Positions 10,991 through 11,210 of a stretch of 11,210 bases of DNA are shown piece after piece. The notes below the pieces were generated by a model. The model was not told the DNA's origin. It was given only the letters and a program-made list of their open reading frames with translations, and ran no database searches. The stretch covers positions 1 to 11,210 of the forward strand of contig JAITRV010000129.1 of assembly GCA_031288215.1 (NCBI GenBank), in the 5' to 3' direction. The translations under genes were made by a program, and so were the position numbers. Within the stretch, counting starts at the first letter, position 1, and each line of letters starts with the position of its first letter. The stretch comes from Spirochaetaceae bacterium. Its GTDB lineage: Bacteria; Spirochaetota; Spirochaetia; Treponematales; Breznakiellaceae.

Positions 10991-11210
10991 TTAGGTAACC
11001 CTGCCCGCAAGGCCGATGAAGTAGGAAACCATACCGCGGTACTGTTCCGGTATAACCAGCGACACTGAATCATGTATCATACCAAAATCTAATTTTCTTT
11101 TACCGGTCTTCCCTGCCTCGGCAGCCAACGCCCCGGATAATTTGCGGCATGCTTTTTCACGGTCTTGTTCGGGGATGAACATAAGGAGCGCCTTGCAGGA
11201 ATTAACAGCC
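10991..11210 (-). CDS. 3' end of an unidentified leftward gene (partial)
   Basis: The frame is open from the right edge, codon-aligned at 11209, to a TAA at 10991-10993, giving 72 residues. An internal ATG at 11180-11182 has no good ribosome binding site in front of it (GCGCTCCTT), and the frame continues upstream, so the gene almost certainly starts outside the window. The visible part includes a charged helix (EQDREKACRKLSGALAAEAG), then FGMIHDSVSLVIPEQYRG and ends SYFIGLAGRVT. I recognise no family. Its codons are less GC-rich than those of the V-ATPase or map genes. A hairpin with a T-tract follows its stop. Confidence 0.5.
   Translation of the reverse strand, partial: AVNSCKALLMFIPEQDREKACRKLSGALAAEAGKTGKRKLDFGMIHDSVSLVIPEQYRGMVSYFIGLAGRVT

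Overview
The window reads as chromosomal DNA of a GC-rich, anaerobic spirochaete, most likely Treponema or a close relative. Three things suggest this: a V-type (not F-type) ATP synthase subunit, an oxygen-sensitive class III ribonucleotide reductase, and an htrA, map, dnaJ-like order that I recall from treponemes. The genus is an inference; the window has no rRNA. Coding regions are clearly GC-rich and the intergenic spacers are AT-rich, so the spacers stand out.

Left part (1-575): the first bases hold the start of a leftward gene (1-48) with a perfect ribosome binding site. A spacer of about 530 bp follows. It holds a short degenerate tandem repeat, a candidate structured RNA (about 151-263) with its own -10 box and U-tract, a GC hairpin, a series of phased A/T-tracts, and a sigma70-type promoter for the rightward operon.

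Rightward operon (576-5930): nrdR (repressor of ribonucleotide reductase genes), a 25-codon bridging ORF, nrdD, a separate protein carrying the glycyl-radical motif plus a thioredoxin-like domain, xseB (exonuclease VII small subunit) and mutL (mismatch repair). Genes overlap or lie only a few dozen bases apart, so dNTP synthesis and DNA repair appear to be co-transcribed. The central finding is that the class III reductase is split. The 711-residue NrdD ends just after its zinc-ribbon and has no glycyl-radical motif. That motif is on the next cistron, fused to a CPVC redoxin domain.

Leftward genes (5927-10740): htrA is convergent with mutL and overlaps it at the stop codons. Then, reading leftward from 10740, a compact operon runs V-ATPase subunit D, a universal-stress-like protein, a small flavodoxin-like protein, a J-domain protein and methionine aminopeptidase, ending at a hairpin plus T-tract at about 7536-7551. 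A promoter for this operon is visible at 10764-10792.

Right edge (10741-11210): a 250-bp spacer with a purine-rich run and a perfect 14-bp inverted repeat, then the 3' end of a leftward gene I do not recognise, whose base composition is less GC-rich than its neighbours. No rRNA, tRNA, insertion sequence or CRISPR array was seen.
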